Below, in pieces: positions 34,819 to 46,899 of a stretch of DNA of 64,000 bases. Numbering within the stretch: the stretch's first letter is position 1; every line of letters begins with the position of its first letter. Location of the stretch: positions 10,643,163-10,707,162 of the forward strand of contig NC_135719.1 of NCBI RefSeq assembly GCF_964656455.1, read 5' to 3'. The notes beneath the pieces are model-generated. The model made no database searches. It was given only the letters and a program-made list of their open reading frames with translations, and was not told the DNA's origin. The position numbers and the translations under genes were made by a program. This DNA comes from Halichoerus grypus. Taxonomy: Eukaryota > Chordata > Mammalia > Carnivora > Phocidae.

Positions 34819-35413
34819 GTACTAGTTTGTGAGGGCTGCTGTAACAAAGAATCATAGACCAGGGGGCTTAAAGCACAGAAATGTACTTCCTCACAGTTCT
34901 GGGGGCTCCAAGTCCCAGATCAAGGTACAGGCAGGGTTGGTTCCTTCTTTTTTTTTTTTTTTTTTTTTAAAGATTTTATTTATTTTATTGAGAGAGAGAG
35001 AGCACAAGAGGGGGGAAGCGGGAGAGGGAGAAGCAGACTCCCTGCCGAGCAGGGAGCCCGATGCGGGACTCGATTCCAGGACTCCAGGATCATGACCTGA
35101 GCCGAAGGCAGTTGCTTAACCAACTGAGCCACCCAGGCGCCCAGGGTTGGTTCCTTCTGAGGCCTCTCTCCTTGGCTTGCAGATGGCTGTCCTCTCCATA
35201 TCTTCACATGATCTCCCTTCCGTGTGCACGTGTTCTAATCCCTCTTCTTAAAAGGACCCCAGTGCCATCCGATTAGGCCCCACCCAGATGACCTCATTTG
35301 ACCTTAATTAGCTCTTTAAAGAACATATCTCCAGATACAATCACATTCCAAAGTACTGAGGGTTAAGACTTCAACATATTAATTTTGGGGACACACAACC
35401 CAGCCCATAACAT
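34819..35413 (-). mobile_element. MLT1-type MaLR solo LTR (minus), split by a CAN-SINE
   Basis: In reverse it follows the MaLR LTR: ACTAGTTTGTGAGGGCTGCTG, TCACAGTTCTGGGGGCTCC, the GAGGCCTCTCTCCTTGGCTTG block, GACCTCATTTGACCTTAATT and AACCCAGCCCATAACATA. The CAN-SINE at 34949-35141 interrupts it. A relative in the same orientation is at 49257-49643. Confidence 0.75.
34932..35158 (-). mobile_element. Young CAN-SINE (minus) with perfect 17-bp target duplication
   Basis: The body is 34949-35141. It is flanked by CAGGGTTGGTTCCTTCT at 34932-34948 and 35142-35158. The long T run (reverse poly-A) and low divergence indicate a young insertion. Confidence 0.97.
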
Positions 35414-36040
35414 AAGCTGAGGCCTGGGGAATGGGACAGATGACCCAGGAGCTGAACATTCCATACAGGGGAGACAGCCTGTGCAAAGCTCATTGAGATA
35501 AAGGGCCAGAGTTAATTTTAAATTCCTTTAGTGTGAAACCCCCAAAGGAAAAGAATGTCATTGCAGTGAATCAGTTTCTCTTGAAACCTGATATAGAAAT
35601 ATGATGGATTCCTATTTATAAATTACTTTTAAAATTCAGATTTTTTAAAGTAAATAGGGTTATGTTCTTTGTAATTATCACCCGAGATTTCCTCAATCTG
35701 AACTTGATTTTGTTCCCTGTTGCTGTGCTAAATGCACTGTGAATTGACATGCAGATCTCTAACACGATAAATTACCACCATTACATATGCCTTTTGCATG
35801 GTGTGGTATTAAAACCATTTCCTCTCACTGCTTTTATAGAATAGCCTCATTTCCCAGGGCCAAGCATTCCAGACAGGCCAAACAGCCTGTGGAATAAATT
35901 ATGATTTGTAAAGGCTCATAGAAGGACACATTCCATCTGGTGTATGGAGGACGCCATTCCTCTTGGCCCATCCTCTTTAAATCAGTGTAAAAGCCCATAC
36001 CCATCCCAGCACTCCTTCAAAGGGGTTTCCTGGGACTTCA
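35414..36040. other. Unassigned intergenic sequence
   Basis: No gene or named repeat seen; AT-rich at 35600-35700. Confidence 0.4.
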
Positions 36041-36044
36041 AAAA

Positions 36045-36845
36045 AGTGATAGTGACTATTGACCATCTGTAGGCTCGACATCACTAATCATTGGGGAAAT
36101 GCAAATTAAAATCACAACGAGCTATCACTTTACACCTGTCAGAATGGCTAAAATCAAAAACACAAGAAATAAGTGTTGGTGAGAATGTGGAGAAAAAGGA
36201 ACACTCGTGCACTGTTGGTGGGAATGCAAACTGGTGCAGCCACTGTGGAAAACAGTATGGAAGTTCACCAGAAAATTTAAAAATAGAATTACCATATGAT
36301 CCACTAATTCCACTGCTAGGTACTTCCCCAGAGGAAACAAAATCACTAATTTGAAAAGATATATTTACCCTTATGTTTACTGCAGTATTGTTTACAATAG
36401 CCATGAAAAGAAAGCAGCCCAAGTGTCCAACCACAGATGAACAGACAAAGAAATTGTGGTATACATATACAAAGGAATAGTATTCAGCCACAAAAAAGAA
36501 TGAAATTTTGCCACTTGCAACAACATGGATGGGTCTAGAAGGTATAATTCTAAGTGAAATAAGTTGGAGAAAGACAAATACCAAATGATCTTAATCATAT
36601 GTGCAATTTAAGAAACAAAACAAAGAAAAAATGAGATAAACAAAGAACCAGACTCTTAAGTACAGAGAACAAAGCAGTGGTTGCCAGAGGGGAGGTGGTG
36701 GGGGGTGGGTGAAATAGATAAAGGGGATTAAGAGCACATTTACCCTGATGAGCGCTAAGAAATGTATAGGCTTGTTGAATCATTATATTGTACACCTAAA
36801 AGAAATTTAACATTGTGTGTTAATTATATGTGAATTTAAGTGGCT
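36045..36845 (+). mobile_element. L1 3' end (L1MA-type), plus strand, 5'-truncated
   Basis: It holds the last part of ORF2 (ACATCACTAATCATTGGGGA, CTTTACACCTGTCAGAATGG, GCACTGTTGGTGGGAATGC, then CAACATGGATGGGTCTAGAAG). The 3' UTR follows (CAAAGAACCAGACTCTTAAG, GGTTGCCAGAGGGGAGGTGG, TTGTACACCTAAAAGAAATT). Stops break the reading frame. Confidence 0.88.
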
Positions 36846-38613
36846 CTATAGCAAACAGGACCCAAGGATTTCTCTGCCTGTACTGGGCCATCTCAAAACT
36901 CAGAGATCTGAAATCCCAGTTTGTTGTAAGATAAGACAATAAGCGCATACTTGTATTTTCAGAGTTCTGCTACAAGAACTTCTTGACTAAAGCCAATGCT
37001 GCCCGACATTGCAGAAGTCTCCAGTTAACAGTATGGCTCATCCAGATGAAATGCTCGATTCTTTTTCAAGCAAGTGTTCTGACCCTGAGTGACCAAAACA
37101 CTCATGTGAATTCCTAGGAATGTGTTCAGCTTTTGCCCTGCTCTGTACTTGGGTTGTACGGGAGGCAGACCTAAATGCCCGTCTGAATTTCCTAGGCTAG
37201 AATGTGGGGCTCGGGAGACTCCCTGGCAGGTCCCTCCCTCAGAGCAAGGGCACATTTATCCAAGGAGTTGGGGAAGCTGCAGTGAGCTGCTTCTTTGGTC
37301 CCTCATCATCTGCCATCCTCAATCGAAATAGGAGACACGGTCCCCAGCAATGAGATGTGACACAGCTGTTCTCCCTGCCGCCAAATCTTAAGTTGGGTGG
37401 AAGATGTGGGAACTTCTCACCAGCCAACGTCTAATTTTATTTCATCCAGACCCAGGCTGGTCATTATTGACACTCCAGAAAAAGCAACCTCCCTACCCTC
37501 TCCTCCCTACTTCGTGCTACTGTGATCATTTCATGCAGGGAAGAGACTTGGGCTTTGATAAAGAGCAGTGATGGCAGATTAACTGATCACTCATTCATGC
37601 GAACAGTAATTAACAGGCACCTACTAGATGCTCCGCCCTCTTCTATGTATGAGACACACTCTTTTCTGGAATCTCTTCCACTGAAGCTGTTGTGCGGAGT
37701 ATCTTCATCTTCTTCCTCTTTTTTTTCTCCTCTACTCTTCCTTTTTACTTTAAGGTTTATATAATTGTTTGATTATTAGGTCAAATAATTGTATTTGGTT
37801 TGAAAAAAAAAAAGAGCAAGGAAGTCTCAGAATGGTTACGTGCGGACTTCAGTTGTTAATTTCAGGCCCTGTGGAACAAAGCGGCTGTACTCCTTCAAAG
37901 ATAAAAAATAAGGCCAAATATTCAGCTGTTGTGGTTTTGAAGCCCTTTCAGAGAAAACAGTGAACTGACAGGAATAAAATTCCAAAAAAAAAAAGTTGAT
38001 TAAACCTAAATTTCTTTCACCTGGGAAAAACCGTAGGCTTATGTAGTGAAATAAACCTTTTATTTCAGAGCCAACCTTTGAAGTTTGAAAATAAAAGCTA
38101 AAGACTTGTGGCCCAGGACTCAAGGACTGTTGCAACCTAAAGCGCTCCTCGGAATTTCAAAGAGAAATGGTAACAGGTGAGCACTCCCGTGCGCACGAGC
38201 TCTAGGAACCCAGCACTGAGGACCGCGCAAGACCTGCCACTAACGTACTCACCAGATAACTGATTGGCTTTGCGGTAGGTGGAAAAGTTGAAGGCACAGA
38301 ACCCTTGAAGGGAAAATCATCTGATCTTGCCTGCCTATGACCCTGAGTCAAAGGCAGAAAAAAGGATTCTTTCCTCTCTCCTCTGCCCTCCTCCTGGCAA
38401 TGGCCACAGAGAGGCTGGGAGAGGGGCTCACAGGGTGGATCTAGATTCCAAGGTGGATCCACAGGAGATGGAGAGCAGTGGAGCTTTTACCTGGGAGCTT
38501 TTAAAACTTTTGATACCCAAGCCATGCGGGAGGGGGGGCATGAGGACAACCCGTTAAGTCAGGCTCTAGGGATGGGAGGTAGAGAGAGAACCAGTATTAG
38601 CATGTGTTGAAGA
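36846..38613. other. Unassigned intergenic sequence
   Basis: No gene or named repeat. Frames of 60-99 codons overlap on both strands. GC content rises after 38.1 kb. Confidence 0.4.
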
Positions 38614-38630
38614 CCCCCCCCCCCCCCCCC
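38614..38630. repeat. Run of 17 C
   Basis: An uninterrupted cytosine homopolymer (G-run on the minus strand). It is prone to length error in sequencing and could fold as G-quadruplex or i-motif DNA. Confidence 0.9.
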
Positions 38631-38687
38631 ATGTCTCTAATGCACAGCAAGGGAGAGAGGATTGCTTGTCTTTGGAGGCAGGACACC

Positions 38688-38737
38688 TGCTCTGCCATGA
38701 TAACCCTTCCCTTGCTCTGCCATGATAACCCTTCCCT
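38688..38737. repeat. 25-bp perfect tandem duplication
   Basis: Units 38688-38712 and 38713-38737 are identical (each begins TGCTCTGCCATGATAACC). Confidence 0.95.
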
Positions 38738-38800
38738 TCCGCCTCCCACCGCAACACCAGGCACCTGGCCAAATTCCTCCGCCTCCTTGTAATTACACCG

Positions 38801-38836
38801 CCGGAAGAGGGAGGAAAGGACTCAGGTATATAAATA
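38801..38836 (+). promoter_or_regulatory. Candidate TATA promoter with ETS-like motif
   Basis: CCGGAAG (38801-38807, an ETS-type core) is followed by TATATAAATA (38827-38836), a strong TATA-box match, in a locally GC-richer stretch. Nothing downstream looks like a coding exon, so this could serve a noncoding RNA or be chance. Confidence 0.25.
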
Positions 38837-38839
38837 CGT

Positions 38840-41830
38840 TCAAGCTTCTCCCATCTTGAAATCAACAAGCAAGCCAACTCACCTCCATAGACTTTGGGTT
38901 CCCTCCTAGCAAGACCTCTCTCCCCCCTGCACACACAGGGCTTCGGGGAAAAAAAACCCACTGTATGCACCTACTGTCCACACCTCTTAATCTCCACTCT
39001 CTCAGTATTTAAAACATGTTGATATTTTGCTCGTCATAGACTTTCTTGCATTAATTTTGATATTCTTAAAAATACTGCCTTGATATCTTATTAATCTTGA
39101 TTACTTCGTTTTTAGCACCCCCTTAGATTTTGCTCCCAAGGAGAATGCCTCATGTCTTACCAGAGTCCTGGCCCTGTTCTATTTACTCCTCAACCCATTA
39201 TGATCTGGCTTCTGCTCCCCAACATGCACTGGAAACTAACCTTGAAAGGTTCATAAAAAATCCTCGACGTGTCTTTAAAGGACATTTTTTCACTCCCTGT
39301 TTCAGTTGACATTCTTTTGAGCATTTCAAACACATCAAACAACAAGTAGAACATACACAAATATAATGATTACAAAAAACATTACTTATTCCTAAACCTG
39401 TTTCTAAAATGTCAACAACTTATTCCCCTCCCCGTTTCTTTATTATTTTAATATCACTTCTACACTTCCTAAAACTACAGCAGTCCTTAATTACAAACCT
39501 TCCCAAGGGTATAGTATTTTTACCCAGACGAGAGAGAAAATGAGTATCAATTCAGATAGCCAAGCTTACAGGATCTGGTTCATCAACTGATTCCTGGTTA
39601 TGGCACAAAGGCAGGTTATTTCTCCCAAAGCTATTCAAACCCAAGCCAGGACTTCAGGCTGAAACTTTCTTTTTAAGATAATCTTTTCTTTCTACATCAA
39701 TTAAGAAAAAATGTAGGTCCACGCTTTTCCCATGGATTTTTGCTTTTAGTAGCTTGGAACTTCCCCTTGAAATATTGAAGTCTTTCTTGGCCAGCATAAC
39801 ATAGCCCGTTGTCCCGTCATTGTGATGATCGGGTCATTGTGATACCTTGGTTTTATTGGCATTATTTAAAATGTATGGATGCCGTACTGGTGTCTCATTA
39901 TAAGTCCTGGTTTCATCTCCCAGGAGTGGGAGAACAAGGTCATGCAATGAGCACTCTTTTTTTTTTTTTTTTTTTAAGGTATTTGGCCTGTTCATCATCT
40001 TGGAACAGAGTTTTGAGCCTCCTCTCTGCCGAGTTATTTTGTATGAGCACTGGTGCCAGTTAAGTCCCTCTTGTTCTTGGTTCTGTATATTTTCCCCGGG
40101 CGATTTGGCTAACTCAGTTCCCTATATTTTTCCTCCTCTACTTACTCAGATAGACATCAGCTTCATGTCTATGTTTTTTAAAATCAAACCCTTAATAGAA
40201 GAAATAGAATACCAATTTATGTTAACCTCCTCTCATTGAAATTAATTAAAAAATTAAACAGTTCCCTTTATAGCCAACTTCTCTGCTCATCTTAATTACC
40301 TTTAGTGTCCTTTGTACTTTATATGAACTTTTCTCTTAATGTCATTATGAAATTATGGCCTTTCACAAACTCAGCATATTTCAATTAACCGCAATTATTA
40401 TACCCATTTTGATGCTCAAATTCCAACTTGGCTGGTAGGGGACCTCTAAGCTAGCTCTTTTGTTCTTTCAGCACTGTTCCTGGCATCTTGGAAAGCATCT
40501 CTGCTTTTTGGCAACGATAGGGTATTCTAGGACCATTCTATTCCGTGGGTATCTGCGCACGGGTGGACATGCCTGTTCCAAATCCAGGCATTTAGGACTT
40601 CATGTCAGAATATGCAGTGAACAAAATGATGCTGCTATTGAAACACTTCTAGCAGGAATAATATTGCTTTTTAACATCATGTGTTCAACATTGATTTTTT
40701 TTTCCTAATATCATTAACATAATTAAGTTTCTGTACTTTACTCACCTTGTAGCAGGAGGTTTTATTGACCTCTAAGACTTTCTAATATATTATGCAATAA
40801 ATGACCTCTGCTTGAACCTTCTTTCTTTCATAGGTCTACCAATGATACTGGCTTTTGTGTTTGTCTTCACATCACACTGACATTCAAACACCCTGAGCAC
40901 TCGGTCTTTGTTCCACCATTGTGGTGCCTGATTTTCCTCTCATCCCAGATGAATTCTCAGCCCCTGGGCAATGTACCTAAGTGTTTCTTGATCCTGAGGA
41001 GTAATTGTTTGGATGGTGGCATGTTGATTTTCCTCAATTCCAGGAAAGGCTTGGCTTCATTATATTCGAAGGCTCTTCTTTGTTCGGGATTCAATTTTGG
41101 AGGACACCATATTTCCCTTTGCCCATATGTTTCCCTACCACCAGTTCAATATCTGCCCCATACAATTTCCCATCATTGACATCTAACATATTTGACTATA
41201 GGAATACAAAGGAAGAAAGCTGTGATCTCTGGATAGTCTCAGTGACAACATTAAAAGAACAGTAGCACCTTTTCCCTGTCTTAGCCTGGTTAATATATTT
41301 CCTTCTAGAAGTCCTTGTTTTCTTATATTTTTAATGAGTATCTTCTTTGGTAACTCAAGACTTACTGATCCTTTTGTTTAAGGGATCTGGAATTCCACCA
41401 GAGTTTGCTCTGGCTACTATAGATTTAGCTTCCACGATTACCTTGGGAGTTGTGCCAAAGATGCCCCATTTACCTTTACACATAGGAAGAGGGCTCTGGA
41501 CAAGGAAAAGGGAGAACACTTGCTTAAAGAGATAAGAGATAGAAAGTAAGAGAATACAAAGGGACACATACCTGATCTCTTATTCAAAATTACCTTAGCA
41601 GGATGGAGTTTGAATTTGACAGCAGCCTGGGTTTCATTTTATGCCTTTGAGTTGGGGCAGAGCTCATGAGAAATGTCAGTTTGCTGGAGGCTTCCCATTA
41701 AACAAGGCAATTTGGGTCCAGAAATGATGGAATGGGTATAAATTTTTTTAATATGAATAAAATTTAAAAGTTATAATACTAACGCGTATTTATTTTTTTA
41801 AATGGTAACTTGGAAATGTAGATGAACATA
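38840..41830. other. Unassigned intergenic sequence, about 3 kb
   Basis: I recognise no gene and no repeat family with confidence. 39.8-41.6 kb has a more even base composition than the AT-rich flanks and several plus frames of 60-86 codons. It could be a decayed internal part of an old transposon, but I cannot name it. A T-run lies at 39958-39976. Confidence 0.35.
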
Positions 41831-41834
41831 AAAC

Positions 41835-42005
41835 TTGCCATGAGTGAGCCAGGCTCTGTGCCAGGCGCTGGATGCTACGTAACTCTTTTAATACTCATAG
41901 CAACGTGCTGGGATGGGTCCTATTTTTATTCCCATTTTAAAGATAGGTAAATTGACACTTAGAAAGGTTGAGTAAATTATTTATGGTCATAAACTAGTAG
42001 ATGGT
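41835..42005 (-). repeat. MIR (minus)
   Basis: The reverse MIR pattern: GGCTCTGTGCCAGGCGCTGGA, CTTTTAATACTCATAGCAAC and ATTTTTATTCCCATTTTAAAG. Confidence 0.8.
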
Positions 42006-42198
42006 CAGTTCAAATTCAGGTGATTCAAATTTAGGTAGTCTGATTGCAGAACACATCGTCTTAAACATGCTGTGTTTGGACACATACCAAAACTGGACCA
42101 TACCACACATACAATCTGGAATCCTCCTTTTTTTCCCTCTTATAAGTTTATTAAGAGCATTTCCCCTTCTTAAAATGTTTCATAAAACATCATCTAAA

Positions 42199-42335
42199 AA
42201 ATGGGTGAATACTTGGGGCGCCTGGCTGGCTTAGTTGGTAGAGAATGTGACTCTTGATCTCAGAGTTATGACTTCAAGCCCCACGTTGGCCATGGAGCCT
42301 ACTTAAAAAAATAAAAATACAAATGGGTGAATACT
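42199..42335 (+). mobile_element. Short tRNA-only CAN-type SINE with target duplication
   Basis: The body (42214-42320) has head GGGGCGCCTGGCTGGCTTAG, a tRNA-like region ending CAAGCCCCACGTTGGCC, and a short A-rich tail without a CT-rich middle. It is flanked by the perfect 15-bp duplication AAATGGGTGAATACT at 42199-42213 and 42321-42335. Confidence 0.93.
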
Positions 42336-42339
42336 GTCC

Positions 42340-44600
42340 TTTCTTGAAAATGTAATGTAATTTTGCCAGTCCTTTATTCATGGACATATACATTCTTCCC
42401 AATTTTTCAGTATCAGAAATATTCAATAAACACTAAGCAACAAACACTGAAGCATTGTACTTGTATTTTTGCTTGTGTCTCTGATTATTTTCTTTGGACA
42501 GATTGATTGGGGGAATTATCAAGCCAATGGAAGTGAACAATTTGAGTACCTTAATAGGCATCGCCAAATTACTTTCCACAGAGTAGCAGAAACCCACACC
42601 TTTGCCAGCACTTCATTAACGAGCCTTTCCATCAAACTTCGGCCAGCGCAGAAAATTTTCTTTAAAAAATGTTTTGCCATGTTGGAGGGTGAATAAAATG
42701 TGTCTTGTATTAGTTTTAATTAGTATTTGTTTGATTAGTTGTGAGTGTGACTATTTTTACATGTTCACTGGATTTTTGTATTTCTTTAAATTTTCTGTGT
42801 GGACCCTCTGCCCACATTTCTTTCTGAGTATTAGGGTTTTACGTAACGATTTGTAAGGGCACTTTATGTTTTGATGATACTACCCTTCTGCTCTGTTGCT
42901 AAACTACTTTTCCCAATATCTGAGTTTATTGTCGTGAGCGATGTTTCTTGACGTAGGGGAGTTCTAATTGTGTAATGGTAAAGTCTATCTAGGTTTTCCT
43001 TTGTAATTACTCCTGTTGCTCTTATACATAGAATGTCTTTCTCTCTCCAAAGATCTGATAATTATTCACTTATATTTTTGTCTATGTGTGGTTCTTTCAT
43101 CCATTTGTTTTTATTGTTTTTGCTTTGGGCTATTGCACCAGCAAGGCTATAATTTGAGTTAATCAATTTTCTCAACCATTTGATGAATAACCTGTTCCTT
43201 TCTCATTTTTTGTTGTGCTTACTTTATTAAGCTGGGATATATACTAGAGTCTATTTCAGGGCTGATTGCTTGATTCTATCAATCTGTCTGCCAGTTCTTG
43301 AGCTCATACCATACTCTGTTGGATGTTGCTTGTGATATATTTTAATACCCGGTAGGACATGCCTCCTTAATATAACTGCCCCAGTTTTCCTATTTCAATA
43401 TGTTCTTCTTCTTTTTTTTACTTGTTATTCGTCTGTATGAACCGTAGAATCACTACATCATATAAGCCAGATAATACTGGCTTATCTTTTGGTTTTCATC
43501 ATATCATCGAAATACATAACGTGTTATTGCAAAATTGTAGTAGTATTTTTTTGCTCTTTTGTTAGGCTATCTTCGTTAGTTTTATATTAGTGTTAGGCTA
43601 ACTTTGCACAGTGAATCTTTATATGTTCAGCTTTTGTTTTTATATCTGGGAAAATCCTATTACATGGGGTTATCTTTGTGAAAATCTGGAAGTTTTCACT
43701 GGTGAAATTTTAATGCAATGGGATATCTTTAGAGGTAATTATCTTAGGGTCAAGTCAAGTTTGCCATTATAATATCTACTTAATTCAGTTTTCCAAATTT
43801 ACTAACATTGTTTTTGAATAATACTTTTTGATTTGTTAAAATTTTCCTCTGTTCTTATTTTTACATTTTTTACTTTTGAATTTTGTTTTTTCCCTCTACT
43901 TCTCATATATCCTTGAATCGTGTTAAAAAATCAGTTCTTGACACAAACAATGAATCATGGAACACTATATCTAAAACTAATGATGTAATGTATGGGGATT
44001 AACATAACAATAAAAAAATTAAAAAAAAAAAACTACCAAAAAAAAAAAATCAGTTCTTGAATTTGTGCATCAACTTTACTGTTTCTATTTTTAATAATTC
44101 ATTTTTTTCTATGCTTATCTTTAGAAAATCTTTTCTTCTGTTTTCCTTATTTTAAATACATGTTAATTATGTATAGTACAAATGCTTTGAAATGTATCTA
44201 TTTTGTCTACTTGTTTTTTCAAGTATAGTAATTCTATAAGAGGCTTGCATAAAATAATTGTGTTTCTGTCCATTTCTTCTTGTACATCTTTGCCTTATGT
44301 ATTTGAGGTATAAAATATATATGCCGTTTATATCTTTATTGAAAACTGCACATTTTTAGGCACACTCTGATTCATGTATTCAGTCTTTATGAATTTAATA
44401 TTAATATTTTCATTTTTTCTCATTTATATTTTTCTGGTAAATCTTTATTCATTTTTAATTTTTTAGTCTATTTGTATCATTTCATTTCGGATACATTTCT
44501 TGTGAGTAGGTCATGGTTGGATTTTCTTAGCTCAGTACTGAAGTTTTAATATTTTATTGTAGGATGATAAATCATTTACATTTATTGTTATAACTGTCCC
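42340..44600 (-). mobile_element. Old, decayed L1 (L1M-type), minus strand, 3' half
   Basis: The T-rich sequence matches the reverse of L1 ORF2 and 3' UTR: a ttttctgtgtggaccctctgc-type block near 42800, TTATTAAGCTGGGATATATA near 43230, TTGATTCTATCAATCTGTCTG near 43270 and AATATAACTGCCCCAGTTTT near 43370. It has no open reading frame of note. A younger L1 tail is inserted in it at 43942. Confidence 0.65.
43925..44060 (+). mobile_element. Short 5'-truncated L1 3' end with 17-bp target duplication
   Basis: The body (43942-44043) is only the last roughly 100 bp of a carnivore L1: CAATGAATCATGGAACACTA, AAAACTAATGATGTAATGTA, then an A-rich tail. It is flanked by AAAAAATCAGTTCTTGA at 43925-43941 and 44044-44060. 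It is in sense orientation, opposite to the older L1 around it. Confidence 0.95.
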
Positions 44601-45390
44601 ATCCCCTCATTCTGGATAATTATTTGGGATCTCTGGGGGTTTACTCAGGTGGAGTTCAGGGGAACAGAGTCTGAACACTGACATGAGAAACAGCTGCAGG
44701 CATGAAAACAAGGAAGACTCACACTTGGTCATGACCAAGTCCCTCTTGCAAAGAGAGGAACATTCTAAATGTCGAGCCTGTGGAATTGGTCAGAAATCTA
44801 GAACAGGATCCATATCAAAGAATTTTCAAAGATCAGACACAATTGAGGAGTTGGTTCAGAAAAGAGAGCCAGGAGACCCTTCTGGGCAAGCTTGGGGAGG
44901 CCCTCTGAGAGACCCACGCATTTCCAACCTTTTACTGTCAATGATATTGAAAGAAATAATAGGGATTGGCAACAGTTTACAACAACTTGTTTATTGACAT
45001 TGGACTAAGTTCTTTCGATAAAGATTCCTTTAATCCTTGCAGCCCCCATGTTACTATACTTTTACAGACAGGAAAAGAGGCTCTGAATTTTCCAGACCAA
45101 AGTGAGTAAGTGCCAGAACTACTTTCAAAAAACAAATTTCCCTAACTCAAAAGCCCATGATTTTGACTATCGTATTATACTGTTTTCTTCCTAACATTGT
45201 AATTGTTCTTGGTTTTCATTTTCCCAATATTTACAAGCATATATTCTCTTGAATTATTCTAATTAGGTTTTTCAAAATCACACTCAAATACACAGATTCT
45301 CCATCAAGTTCATGAGCACTATGATAACTTTTGATTCCTTCTATAAGATGAGGAATGGAGTGCCCTTCTCTTCCCCACATACTCTTTTCC
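44601..45390. other. Intergenic sequence with a MIR trace
   Basis: 44990-45180 resembles a reversed MIR (GTTACTATACTTTTACAGAC, then AGTGCCAGAACTACTTTC). A 104-codon plus frame (44683-44997) has no recognisable domain. Confidence 0.4.
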
Positions 45391-46500
45391 CCCATCTTTG
45401 CCAATATCATTTGGAATTATAGACCAATTTGTTAGTAGTCTTATTTTTAGTTATTCTATTTCAAGAAACAATGGCAAAAACTTTCCATTTGTGCTGCTAT
45501 TTTATTTACAACTTTTTTTTTTTTTACTTAATTCAGAATGTTTAGCTGGGACTGTCATAATGTTTTTGAACCCACTTCTGCTCTTCTCGAGTTTTTGTCT
45601 TTAATTATTATGTTGTTCCATGTGAACGTATCTCTACTTAAATTTTTTAAGAGAAGTGCAAGGGTGGTATCTTTTTTGAGCTCTTGATTAGAATATCTAA
45701 GAATGTCTTTTTTGTTTTCTTTGCAAATTAGCAACGTTTCAGCTTGAGTCATAAGCATTTTCTCTCAGCACCATTTAGACTTTGTTCCATTATCATCTGG
45801 CATCTAGTTTTGTGATACACAGTTGATTTAGCCTGTTTTCGTTTGATGATAAGTAACTTTAATGTTTTGTCTGGATGTTGGCAGAATTTTAAAACATCCT
45901 TTATATTTAAACAAATTTTCTAGATTATAACTAACTGAATCTTTCTTCATTAATTTTGTTTGGAAATAATGAGCTATTTTAAATTGTGCATTCAATTTTT
46001 TTTTTTTTTCAGTTTGAAAAGTTTTCTTCCATTCTTGGTCTTTAATATTGCAGCAACATTGTTCATTCTGTTTATAATTTTCTGGGGGGGAGGGTCTTTC
46101 TTATCCATGTAGTAAGTCTTTATTTGTGATCTACCAAGTCACCCATCTTTTCTCTAATCATTTTTATCTTTGTTTCTCTTCTCTACGTTGATAGAAAACT
46201 TACCTAGCTTGCTCTCTATATCATTTATTTGGTTTCCTGCAATTTTGATTCTGATCTTTACTGCCTCCAAATCAGATTTCAATTGCACAATTTTATTTGT
46301 GGCTTTCCTGAGTACTAGTCTTATCTGCCAGCTTCCTCTTCTAATTCAGTTAGAATCTCAAGCATCATCTTTTTCATCTAACACTTTATTTATCATTTCA
46401 GAAAGTATATCTGTTTAGTATTTATTAAGAACACAAAACAGCAGGGTTAAATTTTTTGTCTTATCTAGTCAAGTTTTCCTTTTTTTTTTAAACAAGCATG
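45391..46500 (-). mobile_element. Old L1 5' region (minus), decayed
   Basis: T-rich sequence with reverse ORF1/5'-type phrases (GATTTCAATTGCACAATTTT, CTAATTCAGTTAGAATCTC). It probably belongs to the same ancient L1 as 42340-44600, with the stretch between disrupted. Boundaries are approximate. Confidence 0.45.
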
Positions 46501-46899
46501 CTTTTTCTTTGCCTCACTAGTCTAGGGAGTCCCTTGTTTTATGTTACAGAATATTTTTCATAGACTCAATGTATCTTTATCCACCTCTCAAAACAGGCAC
46601 ACTCATTCCTTCTTAAACAGAGATATCTATCCAAGATGGTTGTACTCTGGATCTGCTAGAATCTTCCTCTTAAATATTAAATTGGAGAGCAAGTTATGGT
46701 GCATACCCTCCATGACTTCCAGTGCCGAGCTAGCAATGGGTACTGCTCGATCATGGCAGGAATTTCTCTTGCTTCCCTAACTATTTCTTTGTAAATGGGA
46801 GGTGAATTAATTAGTAAATAGTTTGAAATATTTCATAGTCTTTTTGTGGCCTGAAAGAGTGTATGAGGGGCTTTGAGTCTAAGAATACAGTGCTTTCAA

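Noticed and set aside
36084..36584. 166-codon minus frame
   Set aside because: It is the antisense shadow of an L1 ORF2 3' end.
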